This document shows, piece after piece, positions 24,846-36,050 of a stretch of 64,000 nucleotides of DNA. Both the position numbers and the translations under genes were made by a program. Position 1 is the stretch's first letter. Every line of letters begins with the position of its first letter. This DNA is from Stictocephala bisonia (Eukaryota > Arthropoda > Insecta > Hemiptera > Membracidae): assembly GCA_035578905.1 (NCBI GenBank), contig JAQJVL010000197.1, positions 638,243-702,242 of the forward strand. The letters are read 5' to 3'. Under the pieces are notes generated by a model. The model did no database searches. It was not told the DNA's origin and saw only the letters and a program-made list of their open reading frames with translations.

Positions 24846-26623
24846 GTAAAGTTAACTATTAATTTTACTGTTCACTTTGAGGGATCAATGTCTGTTGACG
24901 ATGAATCCTCTTCTAACCTATTTGCAGACTTTTTTTCATCAGTATTTGGTGATTGCGATGATGATCTTGAACCACCACGTTGTAATCTTCCCTGCTGTCT
25001 GGGAACCTATTCCTTTTCCTTAGTTGAAGTTTCTGAGGTTCGACATATACTCTCGACTCTTGATGTTAAAAAAGGGTGTGGCCCTAATTGTATCCCACCA
25101 GCTGTTGCAAGGCACTGTTGTCAATTGTTGGCTTCTCCTCTGACTAGACTCTTCAACATATCACTGTTGGCTGGCGTCTTTCCAGACATTTTGAAGACTG
25201 GCTACATTGTTCCGATCCACAAGAAAGGCCCCATCAGTGACGTCAAGAACTACCGGCCTATAACAATTCTGCCAGTCTTTGCAAAAGTGTTTGAGAGGGT
25301 TGTCCTTTCACGGATCAGCTTTATGGTCAACCAGTTCATTAAACCAGCCCAGCATGGATTTAGGAAGGGGCGATCCTCTGTCACAAATCTTATGGTATTT
25401 GAGACATACGTATTTGACGCTTTTGAAGATCGATGTCAGGTTGATGTTGTTGAGCTTGATTTTGAAAAGGCCTTTGATCGTGTGAACCACAATATTCTTC
25501 TGAACAAATTACAACTCTATAACATTCGTGGGAGCTTACTCCATTGGTTTTGGAGCTATTTGCACGAGCGTAGACTTCAGGTTAGGTATAATGGTGAATT
25601 CTCACGTGATTTCATCGCTACTTCTGGAGTGCCCCAGGGATCATTGCTCGGTCCTTTGCTCTTCACCATTTTCATCAATGACGTTGTCAAGGACCTTCAC
25701 TGCGGCTTCCTGCTGCTTGCCGATGATCTCAAGATCTACCAGAGGGTCTCTTCCGTGGAGGATTCGAGCATTCTTCAAGATGGCATTGACTCTGTCTCCC
25801 AGTGGTGCTCATTAAACAAGATGAACCTGAACGTTGACAAGTACGTCTGCATTACCTTCCATCGCATTTTGAATCCCTTGCAACGTGAGTACCTTCTGGA
25901 TGGAAGAGTGTTAACCAGGTATTCAGAAGTGAGGGACTTGGGTGTGATACTGAATTCAACTCTTAGCTGGGAACGCCGTTCAATCTGTTTGCAGTAGGGC
26001 ACTACGAAGCCTCGGCCTCATTCATCGGCTTGCTTCAACCTTTTCTAACCTTTACTCACTGAGATTACTGTACTGTTCTCTGGTCAGACCACATCTCGAG
26101 TACTGTGACATCATTTGGTCCCCGCATCAGCTTTACCTCAATCAAGGATGAGATCGAGTCTGTTCAACGTAGATTTCTTCGTATTGTGGGTATCCGTCTT
26201 GGCTTCAGATATCAGGACGTACCTTTGGAGGAGGTATCGTCTATGCTCCTCCTTCCACCCCTTGAAGTCAGGCGTTTCAATCATGATGTGGTCTTACTCC
26301 AACGCCTTGTTATTTCGGAGCTGGACTGCCCTGCACTACTTGAGAGAGTCAACTTCAGGACTCTCTCTTGGAACCAGATCTCGGGACCTATTTGCCAGGG
26401 TGCCTGCCTCTTCAAATTACTTATTGAACAGCCCTATTCAGAGAATCCAGAGGCATGGAAATCTAATCCCTGGTAGTGTCGACCCTTTCAACTACAGTGG
26501 ATCGGCTTTTAAGAGACGTCTCCATCAGCTCCAGGACTGCTTTTAGCACGTGCTTTTGTCGTTATTTATTAATATGCCTGTGCATTTATCTGTGTTTTGT
26601 TATGTTTGTTTTGCATGTTTTGC
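24846..26623 (+). mobile_element. non-LTR retrotransposon A, 5'-truncated, frameshifted reverse transcriptase
   Basis: The open frame from 24888 (369 codons, open upstream to a stop at 24843-24845) covers the reverse transcriptase: a pre-RT segment (LFADFFSSVF near residue 11), NYRPITILPVFAKVFERVV near 121, QHGFRKGRSSVTN near 155, motif A ELDFEKAFDRVNH near 189-201, GVPQGSLLGPLLF near 247-259, and the catalytic LADD box at 277-280. The frame stops at 25995-25997, but homologous reading continues in a second frame (about 25975-26148, with LLYCSLVRPHLEYCDIIW), a third (about 26130-26370, with IESVQRRFLRIVG) and then back in the first to the terminal stop at 26544-26546, so at least three frameshifts inactivate it. 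The endonuclease and ORF1 are absent. It belongs to the CR1/Jockey group; the exact clade is not resolved. Codon use is much less AT-biased than the surroundings. Confidence 0.85.
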
Positions 26624-28224
26624 AAATGTCTCCAGGAGGGGGTATTCCCAGATGAATTAAAGGTTTTGAAAGTTTGCCCGATTTTTAAGAAAGGGTCAAA
26701 AGATGACCCAAAAAGTTACCGACCGATATCTGTGGTGCCAATTTTATCGAAAATAATTGAAATGGTTGCATATGACCAATTAAATAATTATCTAGAGGAC
26801 AATTGCCTTTTTAGTAACACTCAGTTTGGCTTCCGTCGTGGAAGATCTACAGAGAATGCGGTGGAAAAACTAGTAAATATGGTAATAAAATCTTTTGAAG
26901 ATGGAAGTTTCACACAAGCCTCTATGTGTGACCTAAGTAAAGCATTCGATTGCGTTAGTCATTTGGACCTGATTAAAAAACTTCAACATTATGGTGTTAA
27001 AGGATTCCCTTTGAACTTTTTTAAATCTTATTTGGACAATCGTAAACAAAAAGTTTTTTCCAAAGATCAATGGTCGAAAGAAGTATATGTTGTGTGGGGT
27101 GTTCCCCAGGGCTCAGTACTGGGTCCCCTCTTGTTTCTTATTTATATAAATGATCTTTCCAAATCAATCAAGACTACAAAATCTTTGCTTTATGCGGACG
27201 ACACAACATTTCTCAACTGTCTTTCTGACATTGTCAAACTTAAAGAACTCTCCCAAAGAACCTTAGCAGAAGCTTCAAATTGGTTTTTAGCTAATGGTCT
27301 ACAGTTAAATGAAGACAAAACCCAGCAAATTCTATTCTCATTGCGTCCAAAATCTAACGTTACATTTAATTATGAACTTGCTGATTCAGTGAAATTTCTG
27401 GGTATTTTCCTAGACAGCAAGCTGAACTGGGGTCCACATATTGACTATTTAACAAACAGGCTTTCAAGAATAGTTTATCTCTTAAGTCGACTTATGCATT
27501 TTGTGCCTCTTCATTATGTCAGATGCAGCTATTTCGCATACTTTCATTCTATAATAAAATATGGAATATTACTGTGGGGAAACTGTAATAGAATCCAAGA
27601 GGTTTTAGTCTTACAAAAGAAAACTATTAGAATTATGTCAAATATAAATTCAAATGAACACTGTAAGCCATACTTCATTAATTTAAAAATCCCCACTGTA
27701 GTTAATTTGTACATATATGAATTAATTAACTATATTTTAAGGAATCCTCAGAACCTAGAATTTCATAATAATTTACACAAATATAACACAAGAGGGAGGG
27801 ATTTAGCAATCGTAGGCAAGCACAGACTAACAAAAACGTCTCAAAACTATAGTGTATTATCAATTAAAGTGTACAATAAGTTAAGTATATTAATTAAGAA
27901 GCATTCAATTAGAGACTTTAGCGATAAGTTTTATGACTGGCTAATTTTGAATCCATTCTACACACTTCAGGAGTTTTTTGATGTGGAAAAAATTATGTTA
28001 TAATATGTAGTATAATTTTATTGAAATGCATGTGATTACCAGTGCTGTTTATTTATTGATGCTGTTGATTGTTATAAATGTTATTAATGTACCTGTAGTA
28101 TATTCTATTTTAGTTATTGACTTAAGCAAAAAAAATATATGACGTGGCAGTTTCTGCATAAATTATGACTTTGTCAATGACATTTTGTTCTTACGACAAT
28201 AAAGATTATTATTATTATTATTAT
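26624..28224 (+). mobile_element. non-LTR retrotransposon B, nested in element A
   Basis: An open frame runs to a stop at 28001-28003. Its apparent ATG (26597) and first nine codons are host 3' UTR sequence; similarity to the RT family starts at 26624 (KCLQEGVFPDELK). Numbering from 26597, motifs are SYRPISVVPILSKIIE (40-55), QFGFRRGRSTENA (76-88), CDLSKAFDCVSH (111-122), GVPQGSVLGPLLF (168-180), catalytic YADD (199-202), then FLGIFLDSKLNW and the C-terminal YFHSIIKYGILLWGN and VLQKKTIRIM motifs. Endonuclease, ORF1 and the first part of the RT are lost by 5' truncation. The 3' UTR ends GACAATAAAG plus (ATT)n at about 28197-28224. The frame is intact from truncation point to stop, unlike element A. 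CR1/Jockey-group, clade unresolved. Confidence 0.85.
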
Positions 28225-28436
28225 TTGTATTTTTGCTGTATCTTTTCAAATTCTATACTTATACAAGTCTGTTTGTTTTGCTCATATATTTATTAATGTT
28301 ATTTATTTGAAACTTGAATATTTATTGTATCTAGCTCTAGTTAGCATTCTCTCTAGCATGTTTTAGAATTATTATATAAGTTGTAAAGGAATAACACTGT
28401 GGCTTTGCCGTTGGAAAGATAAATAAATAAATAAAC
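28225..28436 (+). mobile_element. remainder of element A 3' UTR with (AAAT)n tail
   Basis: Sequence after the (ATT)n tail of element B ends with GGCTTTGCCGTTGGAAAG and (ATAA)n (28419-28436), a typical non-LTR 3' end. It is therefore read as the distal part of A's 3' UTR, separated from 26547-26623 by the B insertion. TTGCATGTTTTGC (26611-26623) and TTGTATTTTTGC (28225-28236) flank B as a possible imperfect target-site duplication. Confidence 0.6.
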
Positions 28437-28796
28437 ACTTCATATTAAAATAAAGCGTTTTTCTTGTTGGAGTATAAAATACTAGAGTGATATATTGTTG
28501 TGATTACTCGCACATTAAACTACGATAGTCAATGGATTGAAACACAATACGATAGATTACTATTTATTTTAGCTCATTTACCCTAATATTAAAGTGTCCT
28601 AGGTAATTATACTATCTTATATTATGTTTGTTTTATTTTATTGTGTTACGTAATGTTATATTTTTTGTTTATATTTATGTTTTCATTTAAATGTATATAT
28701 TAATATCATTTATTTAGCATTGACATAATCTTTTATTAATTGCCTTATCCAGTTACTAAATTTAGATGTGTATAAATACGAAGAAATATATCATGT
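28437..28796. other. anonymous sequence
   Basis: AT-rich unique sequence; nothing supported. Confidence 0.55.
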
Positions 28797-28935
28797 TTCG
28801 TACATTCAAATTCAAATATATTTATTACTTGCAAAAAATTACAATTTATATATGCGGTTTATATTTGTTTCTCTAGCTCAAAGCTAGTTGAGAGAAAAAC
28901 TATAATATTATCTTTACAATCATGGGTGTTCCAAT
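28797..28935 (-). mobile_element. 3' terminal fragment of a retroelement
   Basis: On the minus strand the segment runs CTCAACTAGCTTTGAGCTAG, then AATAAATATATTTGAATTTG and ends in TTGAAT-type repeats, resembling the 3' UTR and tail of insect non-LTR elements. It is very short with no coding part. Confidence 0.4.
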
Positions 28936-31900
28936 TATATGTTAAACATATATTAATACAAATATACTATAGTACATTTTTAACTTCCTTAACACAAAAA
29001 CACTATAACAATAAAGCAGATAACAATAATTATAAAAATTTTAAATCAATAAAATATTAAACAGTGGGATTAATATAACATTAGGCTCTTATATATACAA
29101 CAAAATAACCAAATTATATCTCTAGAATCAACAACAATAAAAAAAAACAACAAGAACCACATTTTAAATAATAAAATTTACAAATAAAATTATACTAAAA
29201 AATGAGTAAGTACATGAAATAATTCAGTAAAACATAAATTATACGAATATTTTTCTCGGCTATTTTTCAAAGAAACAAAAGCAAAATCTTAAACTAAAGG
29301 TTAATTTTAAAAAGGTTTGCTATATTACTTATTTATAGTTTCATGTGGTATGCCGATTTTACATGAAATAAAAAATAAAGTAATAACTCACTAACTTAAT
29401 AATTTTAAATTAACAATAAAATAAATAATTACATCAAAATGTGTTTTATAATATGAATACTATATAACATTATTTATCTGTACGATTTTTCTTCAAATAT
29501 CCATACCTGGTATGCTTAGAGGAATAAATAAAAAAGTTACTGGTATAACATTTTGTTTACAAAATAATAAATAAAAAACATCTTAAACTGTATGATTTGT
29601 AATAGTGTCTTGGCATAACAAGTAACATCGTTTTCAATACATACCATCGTTAATAATATAAACCATTATTGTTAAGTGGATTTAAATGAATTGTATGACA
29701 TATAGTAACATGTCATTTAGGGAAAAAAATTGTAAAATATTTACATCAGAAAATTGTGCATACAAATGAAGTTTTGATTGAAGGAAAACAAATGGGAACG
29801 ACATATAAAATGGGAAAATCATATGTAATAACGAAAATAATTTTATTGTTTTTCTTGAAACAGTACAGTTGTTCAAATATACATTATTACTGTAAAGAGA
29901 AGAAAATAATTTTAAAATAATATTTTCAAATATTTTATAATTCGATTCAAAATATATTTTACACCCTGAAATAAAGTTTTACTAGTATATTGTGTCGTAT
30001 TAAAGTTACTATCGTCACTCGTAATATTATAATACTCTAATTATGCAGGAGCCTATTTTTAAAGAACCGATATATTAAGGTTGTTAATAGTATTTAAGTA
30101 CAAAATTAACTAAGAAAACTACGATGAATCCAATATTTATTTATTATGTAAAATACTACGAAGAAATCTAAAGGAAATAAAATCAGATGTTGATTACGGT
30201 TGCTCAATGTTATAATTCCACTTGAGATCCAGATTTATAATTGAATTTCGATTAAGTTTGTGTAAGCTGAGTATCAGCTGATAGGATTTGGGATGAGTGA
30301 GTAATATAAAGGTTTTAAGTTTGATAGCCATTCAAATAAAATACATTTCACAACTTAAACATTTTGGAAATATAATGTAACCAACACCGACTTCACATAA
30401 ATATTCTCAGATGTCGGCTTCAAAAATTATATTTTTTAGTGTCAATAATAATTTTATTTACTGAAAATATATGTTTACACAACAAAAAAAGTCTAGTGCC
30501 TATTATGCACTAAACAATGATTAAGGAAATCTTTGACACAACAAAATAGATAAAATAAAATCCTTTACCTGATATGACGAGTGCACTAAAATATTGTTTA
30601 AATGTTACTGTTTACAGTGTTTGTAATTATGAATTTTTATGTGTGAGTGTTTTATTTAATTTCAAAATAACCAAGGTTAAATATGAAACATCATTGCCTC
30701 ACAAACGCGACGATTTTACGATGTCGACGAAAGTAACGTGAAATCAATGTAATATAGGAGATAAATTCAATGTACTGCACTTGATTTGAAATGTTGACAG
30801 TTATTGTTTTGTATTATAATTAGTTTAACTTTATTATATATTTAATATACTACTTTAATACTTCAATCACCAATTCAATACTTAATTACTCAGAAATCTT
30901 TAATAATATTCCAATAATTTTAATAAGTAAAATTATATATATATTTAAAATGCTATTTAGGTTTGATCATACATGCTCGGAAAAATTACAGGACAAAGAA
31001 ATATGAAGAATAATAGCAAATATTTATTTTAGTTAGTAAATGGTATAATAAATTAATAATTGACATAAACTATAAATGTATAAAAAAAGGACTATTTTAG
31101 ACAAAGAATAAATCTAAATAAAATTATTGTATTAATTATTACTAATTTAATTTATATATATATTTAACTGAAGAAGCTATAAAGGTTCATTTAAAAAATA
31201 TTTAAGCTGAGGTAGAAGGAAAAAGAGTACGGTACCTATAAATATCTAATTTAATTCTAAAGATCTTAATAAAAAGAACATTAAAATATTCGTTATTATT
31301 ACATGTATTATTGATCATAAAACCAATATCAGAGAACATTCAATGTTAAAAGAGAGTTATTGACTGAACAGCACGTGAGAACAGAACTGAGTTCACGTAC
31401 TCATTCAAAAAAAAAAAAAAAACTCAACCTTAAAAAGAACAAAAACATACTTACAATTAATACCACAGTCTAAGCTACTATTGACAGCATTTAATTTTTA
31501 AACTACACACCTTTTAATGCATATAGGTTCATGTGTTTGGTGATAATTAAATCTGTCTTCGGATATTACCGCAGTAATCACTAATTCAAATCACGTTTGT
31601 ACTTTAGCAAACACAATCTGTGAAACAACTAGGGGCTTGTACAAACAGCACCGGAGTCTGTGTACCCTGAGATTTGATAGGTGCTGAATACCTACCCCAC
31701 TACAACAATATTTGACTGGATTATTAAATTGATTGTTCATAATTACTAATTGTTTTTATGTAACCTTTTAATATTTAATTTAAGTTTCATTGATGATACT
31801 CGATAATAGTAATTAGCATACTATCAACAATGTTTTATATAGTTTATTTTGGATTGCAAAACTCGTTCTGAGTTAACAGATATCCAGAAAGTTAACTTCA

Positions 31901-32560
31901 CTGAAATATAAGCAACATAAAAGCCTTAAGAATGACTATATAGTTGTATAAAATAAAATAAAACATAAGTACATGCTCATTATAAATATTCTATGAACGG
32001 AGAAAATTAAAATTTTTAATTTCTCTAAAATTTAAACATATGCGTTATTAAATAAAAGTAAAACATAATAATTATACAGCCTTCCTTTTAACACATGTTT
32101 CTGCTTAGAAAACTGTAGTTAAATGAAAATGTTAGGAGATTTAATTTGGAGTTTTGGCATTTAGTTAAATTATATCGGTTGAATATTTACTTCAAAGAAC
32201 ATTGTTCAACTTGACAAGATAACTCTAAGGTCATAAATGGTAACCTTATTTTATATAAACTAGATTTAATGTGTTACAGGGTGCTTGTAAGGTTTCTGTT
32301 AATATTGAATATATCCAAATACATTTGGTTTGATGAAAAAAGCACATATTTCTATAGACAATCATATTAATTTTGTAATTAAAATACAGTAAAAATATTT
32401 GTTCAATATTATATAGGCATAATGTGAACTACAGTACAATAAACATGCATACATTAAATATAACAGTGATTATTTTGATATTTTTTAAATATGATCAATA
32501 ACTAAAAAATAATAATGTTGGCTTCTTGATAAAAAAGAATATTTTTTAAGTTTAATTGTG
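28936..32560. other. anonymous AT-rich non-coding sequence
   Basis: No supported gene; the ORF at 29682-29876 (minus) is motif-free. Poly-A at about 31408-31422. Confidence 0.6.
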
Positions 32561-32567
32561 GATTAAC

Positions 32568-32695
32568 TGGGACCATGTCCTTACTATGGACTTAATTAAA
32601 CTAGGCAATATCCCCTGCCAGCACACCAGGAGATAAGAACCTTGGGAACTGCACTAAGCAGTCTGAAGTCTTAGCCCCTGAACTAGTTCTTTAGC
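32568..32695 (-). repeat. SINE-like, tRNA-related fragment
   Basis: On the minus strand TAGTTCAGGGGCTAAGACTT resembles a Pol III A box. AAGGTTCTTATCTCC lies about 40 bases downstream as a weak B box. The layout resembles the minus-strand reading of the element at 1326-1478. Confidence 0.4.
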
Positions 32696-33875
32696 AATAT
32701 CAAATTTTCTTTTAAGTATTTTGTAATACTACATACTCTTTACTAATAGGTTCCCTTGAACATTATTTATATTGATATATTAATTTACTATAATTCGGTA
32801 ATAAATAAAAATCTAATTACTAATTAATTAGTTGATTTGTTGAAATATGGCTCTACAAAACTGTGGATTGACCCATTAAAATTGTAATCGTAATAAAATA
32901 TCTGTATTTGTAAATAAAGATGAATTGTAGTAATAATTGATTTATTGTAATTAAATAATTTTGATAAATTTTCATAAAAACATTAGAAATTTTTCAAAAA
33001 AAAAAATAGTAATTAAAAAATATATATCATAAAATGTAGTTTCATTTACGCAGGAAACGAATAACGCCAAAATCCAGACTGAAATGTCGCTATCTGTGTC
33101 ACTTGACAAAACACATTACTCACAATGTGACTCCCCAATAAACTTGAACTGAATAAACAGTCAAACTGACGGCTAAAGTTGTTTTAGTTGGATCCTATTT
33201 TCTTCTATTGACTACTTGACATAGAAATATCATAACGTGTTTCTAATAAGAAAAGGAATAAATGTTTTTATCTTAAGATTATGTGTGTTCAAATATAGAC
33301 ACAGACACTTTTGAATAAGATATTAAGTTGCATTATGTAGTAAATTTAATTCAAACGTTTCGAGTATATTTTTACTAAATATAGATTATATATTTAGAGT
33401 GTAAACAGGATTATGTTAGTATTCATCTATAAACAGGTAAAATATGTATAAAGGTCTAATAACTCCGAAAAAAGCTTTTTATCGTATATTGTATGTAAGA
33501 CGATTTTTAAAAGCATTAAAGAAAACGCATTTTACTCTGTGAAGGACTATCTATAATTAGTTATGGATTCAAACTACTGTATATCTTCTATATGAAACTT
33601 GCCACTGAAGCTGATTCTTTAATTGATTGAACAACGTGTTATTCCAAATTTTAAATAGTAATAATTAAATGTCGTGTTATTGAAAATCGTTAATAATCGG
33701 TAATGGAAGAAGAAGTAAATAAAACATTCTATGGAACACTTTTAAATAACTTATTTCGACTGCCGATACTGTAACCTTATTCCAGTCCGATTATGTGTTT
33801 TGAAAAAAATCTATGTGTTTTTGGACGATAATATCACAATTAAATTAACTTTAATAATATTTTAATATCTAGAGC
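32696..33875. other. anonymous AT-rich non-coding sequence
   Basis: Nothing supported. Confidence 0.6.
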
Positions 33876-34016
33876 CTATTTAGTTTATAAATATTGAGGT
33901 GTGGAACATAATACCAGGTAACATAGTAGTTACAGTCGAGTGTTTTTTGTTCATTGAATTGTATATTGATAATTGTATATTGAGGAGTTTCTGCTTAAAA
34001 AAGTACGCCCACCTTC

Positions 34017-34214
34017 TTGCAACAAGAATCCAATTTACTGAAGGATCGGCCTTCCCCTCCTGAAGGATGGGCCCATGATAAGATATCTGCATATGAGTGT
34101 CAGGTGTTGGGATGTATTCTGAGTATAGAGATTGGCAAGCGCTTTAGGGTTCTAGCATTTGAGGTGTTTTTATTGTTGGAATATGCCAATGAATTGTATA
34201 CTGTTACAACATAG
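34017..34214 (+). CDS. unassigned short open frame, possible exon or repeat remnant
   Basis: Composition between 34017 and 34150 is less AT-rich than its surroundings, and the frame reads DRPSPPEGWAHDKISAYEC and then a moderately hydrophobic stretch (GKRFRVLAFEVFLLL). A 14-base near-direct repeat (CTGAAGGATCGGCC / CTGAAGGATGGGCC, about 34037-34074) lies in its first third. I do not recognise a domain. There is no clear acceptor upstream; the stop is TAG at 34212-34214. It could be a chance frame, a decayed repeat ORF or an exon. Confidence 0.2.
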   Translation: MQQESNLLKDRPSPPEGWAHDKISAYECQVLGCILSIEIGKRFRVLAFEVFLLLEYANELYTVTT

Positions 34215-35810
34215 GTTAGTATTAAAATTTAACTTTTTATGAATTCGTGATTTACCACGTTCTTAAAAGTCAGGTAACCTGGTTCTAACTGCTCAATATT
34301 TACCATAAGGTGTATATGCCATCACAAAACACAGCGGTCATTAGTAACGTTGGATCCATAATAGATAATAATAATAATATTTATCCCTAAAAAAATATAC
34401 AGTATAAATACAAGAATACATAATTTGGCACAACATTGATCATATATAAAACAAGATATACTAAAAATAAACAATACATTAAATAGAACAAAATTGCACA
34501 TTCATAATGCCAAGTCAGACCTTAGTAAAAAGTCTATCTCATTCATTAGACACATAAATTTCTTAACTAACAATAGTAAATTCAAAATTTCGTGAAATAA
34601 ATTAGTTTCCAAAGCAAAGCCTGTTTGGAGGTTTCACCAATTCAGCAATTTATGTCAAGTGACTAATCAATTTTATAACACCTATAGTATTGAATTTCTA
34701 AACTATAATCCATATAATATATATAATAATATGAAAATATGTTTCTTTATTTTATTTTAGGTTTATGAACCTAATATTTTATGAAAATAAGGGGTCAGTA
34801 AACATCAAACTTAATAATTGCTATACAGGATACCCCCATTACTAAATTACAATAGTCAATGGTCATGAAATGCGTGCAGATATAGCATAATGTAATTCTT
34901 GGATGAAAAATGTTTCACAATCAATTTTAGTAACAAAAGGAGGTACGTAACATAAACATTTTCACATTTCAAGCGCAAAGTCAATTTTACACAAAATAGA
35001 ATACATTATGCCGCTGAGGCCATCTTTCATATGATCGACTCAATATTTCATATCACGTTTCTCTACTTACCTAACAGAACATACCTCTCATGCCTTTATC
35101 TGGAATGTATGTCATTTATGACTGAACTTAATTTTATTTTGAATATAAAAGAGTTAAATGAAAACCTGAGTTTGTTTTCAAAATTGGTTTTACTCATTAT
35201 CAAAGCTATGCGATAAACCTCATCAGAGTAACACAAAAATTTCAAACAACAAAGTTAGGACCAAAAAAGATTCTAAATTGACACTCTCCAAGTAAAGTAA
35301 TAAAAAATAGAGTTCTATGTTATCAAAATATAGAAAGTCAGTGTTAGTAAGATTGCTATTCGTACTGGAAAAGACATGCACTTCTGTGCTTTGTTTGTGA
35401 GAATCCACAACAAACTTTACAAATGACACTTAAGAATAAAAACGAATATATTAAAACATATGAGTGTGTTACCTAATTTGTATATTCTATCTGACTGTAT
35501 CCAGTGTTGTGATGGCCTTAAAGAAGAAGATGGTTACTCCAAAAAACAGCAATTACACTTTAAATTGGACATGATTGACATACGTATATTAATACAATAT
35601 ATAATAATTAGTTAGCACAACATTATATTAATATTTTGGCTATATTTAGCCTTTAACTAACATAGTAGTTTTAATAATAAACCAATTTCATTGTTTTATG
35701 GTAAAAAAAGATACTAATACATATGTAAACAATGTATAATAGTTGTCATAAATACCACTTGAAATATTAACTAACATTTTTTAATTTTAAAAGTTCGTAT
35801 TATTCATTAA
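34215..35810. other. anonymous sequence, possible (ATT)n-tailed retroelement end on the minus strand near 34365
   Basis: GATAATAATAATAATATTTATCC at about 34363-34385 read in reverse is GGATAAATATTATTATTATT, resembling the (ATT)n tail of element B. No coding part is seen upstream of it. The rest is anonymous. Confidence 0.35.
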
Positions 35811-36050
35811 TTATTCATCTCTAAAAGCCGATCCTACAGATATGGGCGAATATGAGGAGTGAATGAGTGTGATGAGTGTAGATGAACGAGTGTGATCATT
35901 GTTACTATCTGAGTTTGACTTAGCTCGGAGAGGACTATTCATTAATAGCCCAACAGCCAGGGCAAGGGCTACTATGGGACCTACAGATTTACGTGGAATC
36001 CGAACTGCGTAGTGTTGGTCTGATTTTAAGTTAACTGACAAGTCTTACTT
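35811..36050 (-). repeat. dispersed repeat with short open frame, copy 1
   Basis: The minus-strand frame (76 codons, 36041 to 35811) reads RIPRKSVGPIVALALAVGLL in its middle, a basic patch followed by a hydrophobic, membrane-like stretch of about 15 residues, then a Ser/Thr/His-rich tail. The part at about 35930-36045 is similar to 55490-55605 in the same orientation, where the frame is broken by small gaps. Two copies 20 kb apart favour a dispersed element over a unique gene. No family is recognised. Confidence 0.45.

Noticed and set aside
25279..26002. Additional ORFs on both strands inside the first reverse transcriptase
   Set aside because: They are out-of-frame shadows of the RT coding sequence with no family motifs.
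26597..26623. Start codon for the second reverse transcriptase
   Set aside because: The ATG and nine codons have no similarity to the RT family and fit the 3' UTR of the enclosing element; the real element starts at about 26624 and is 5'-truncated.
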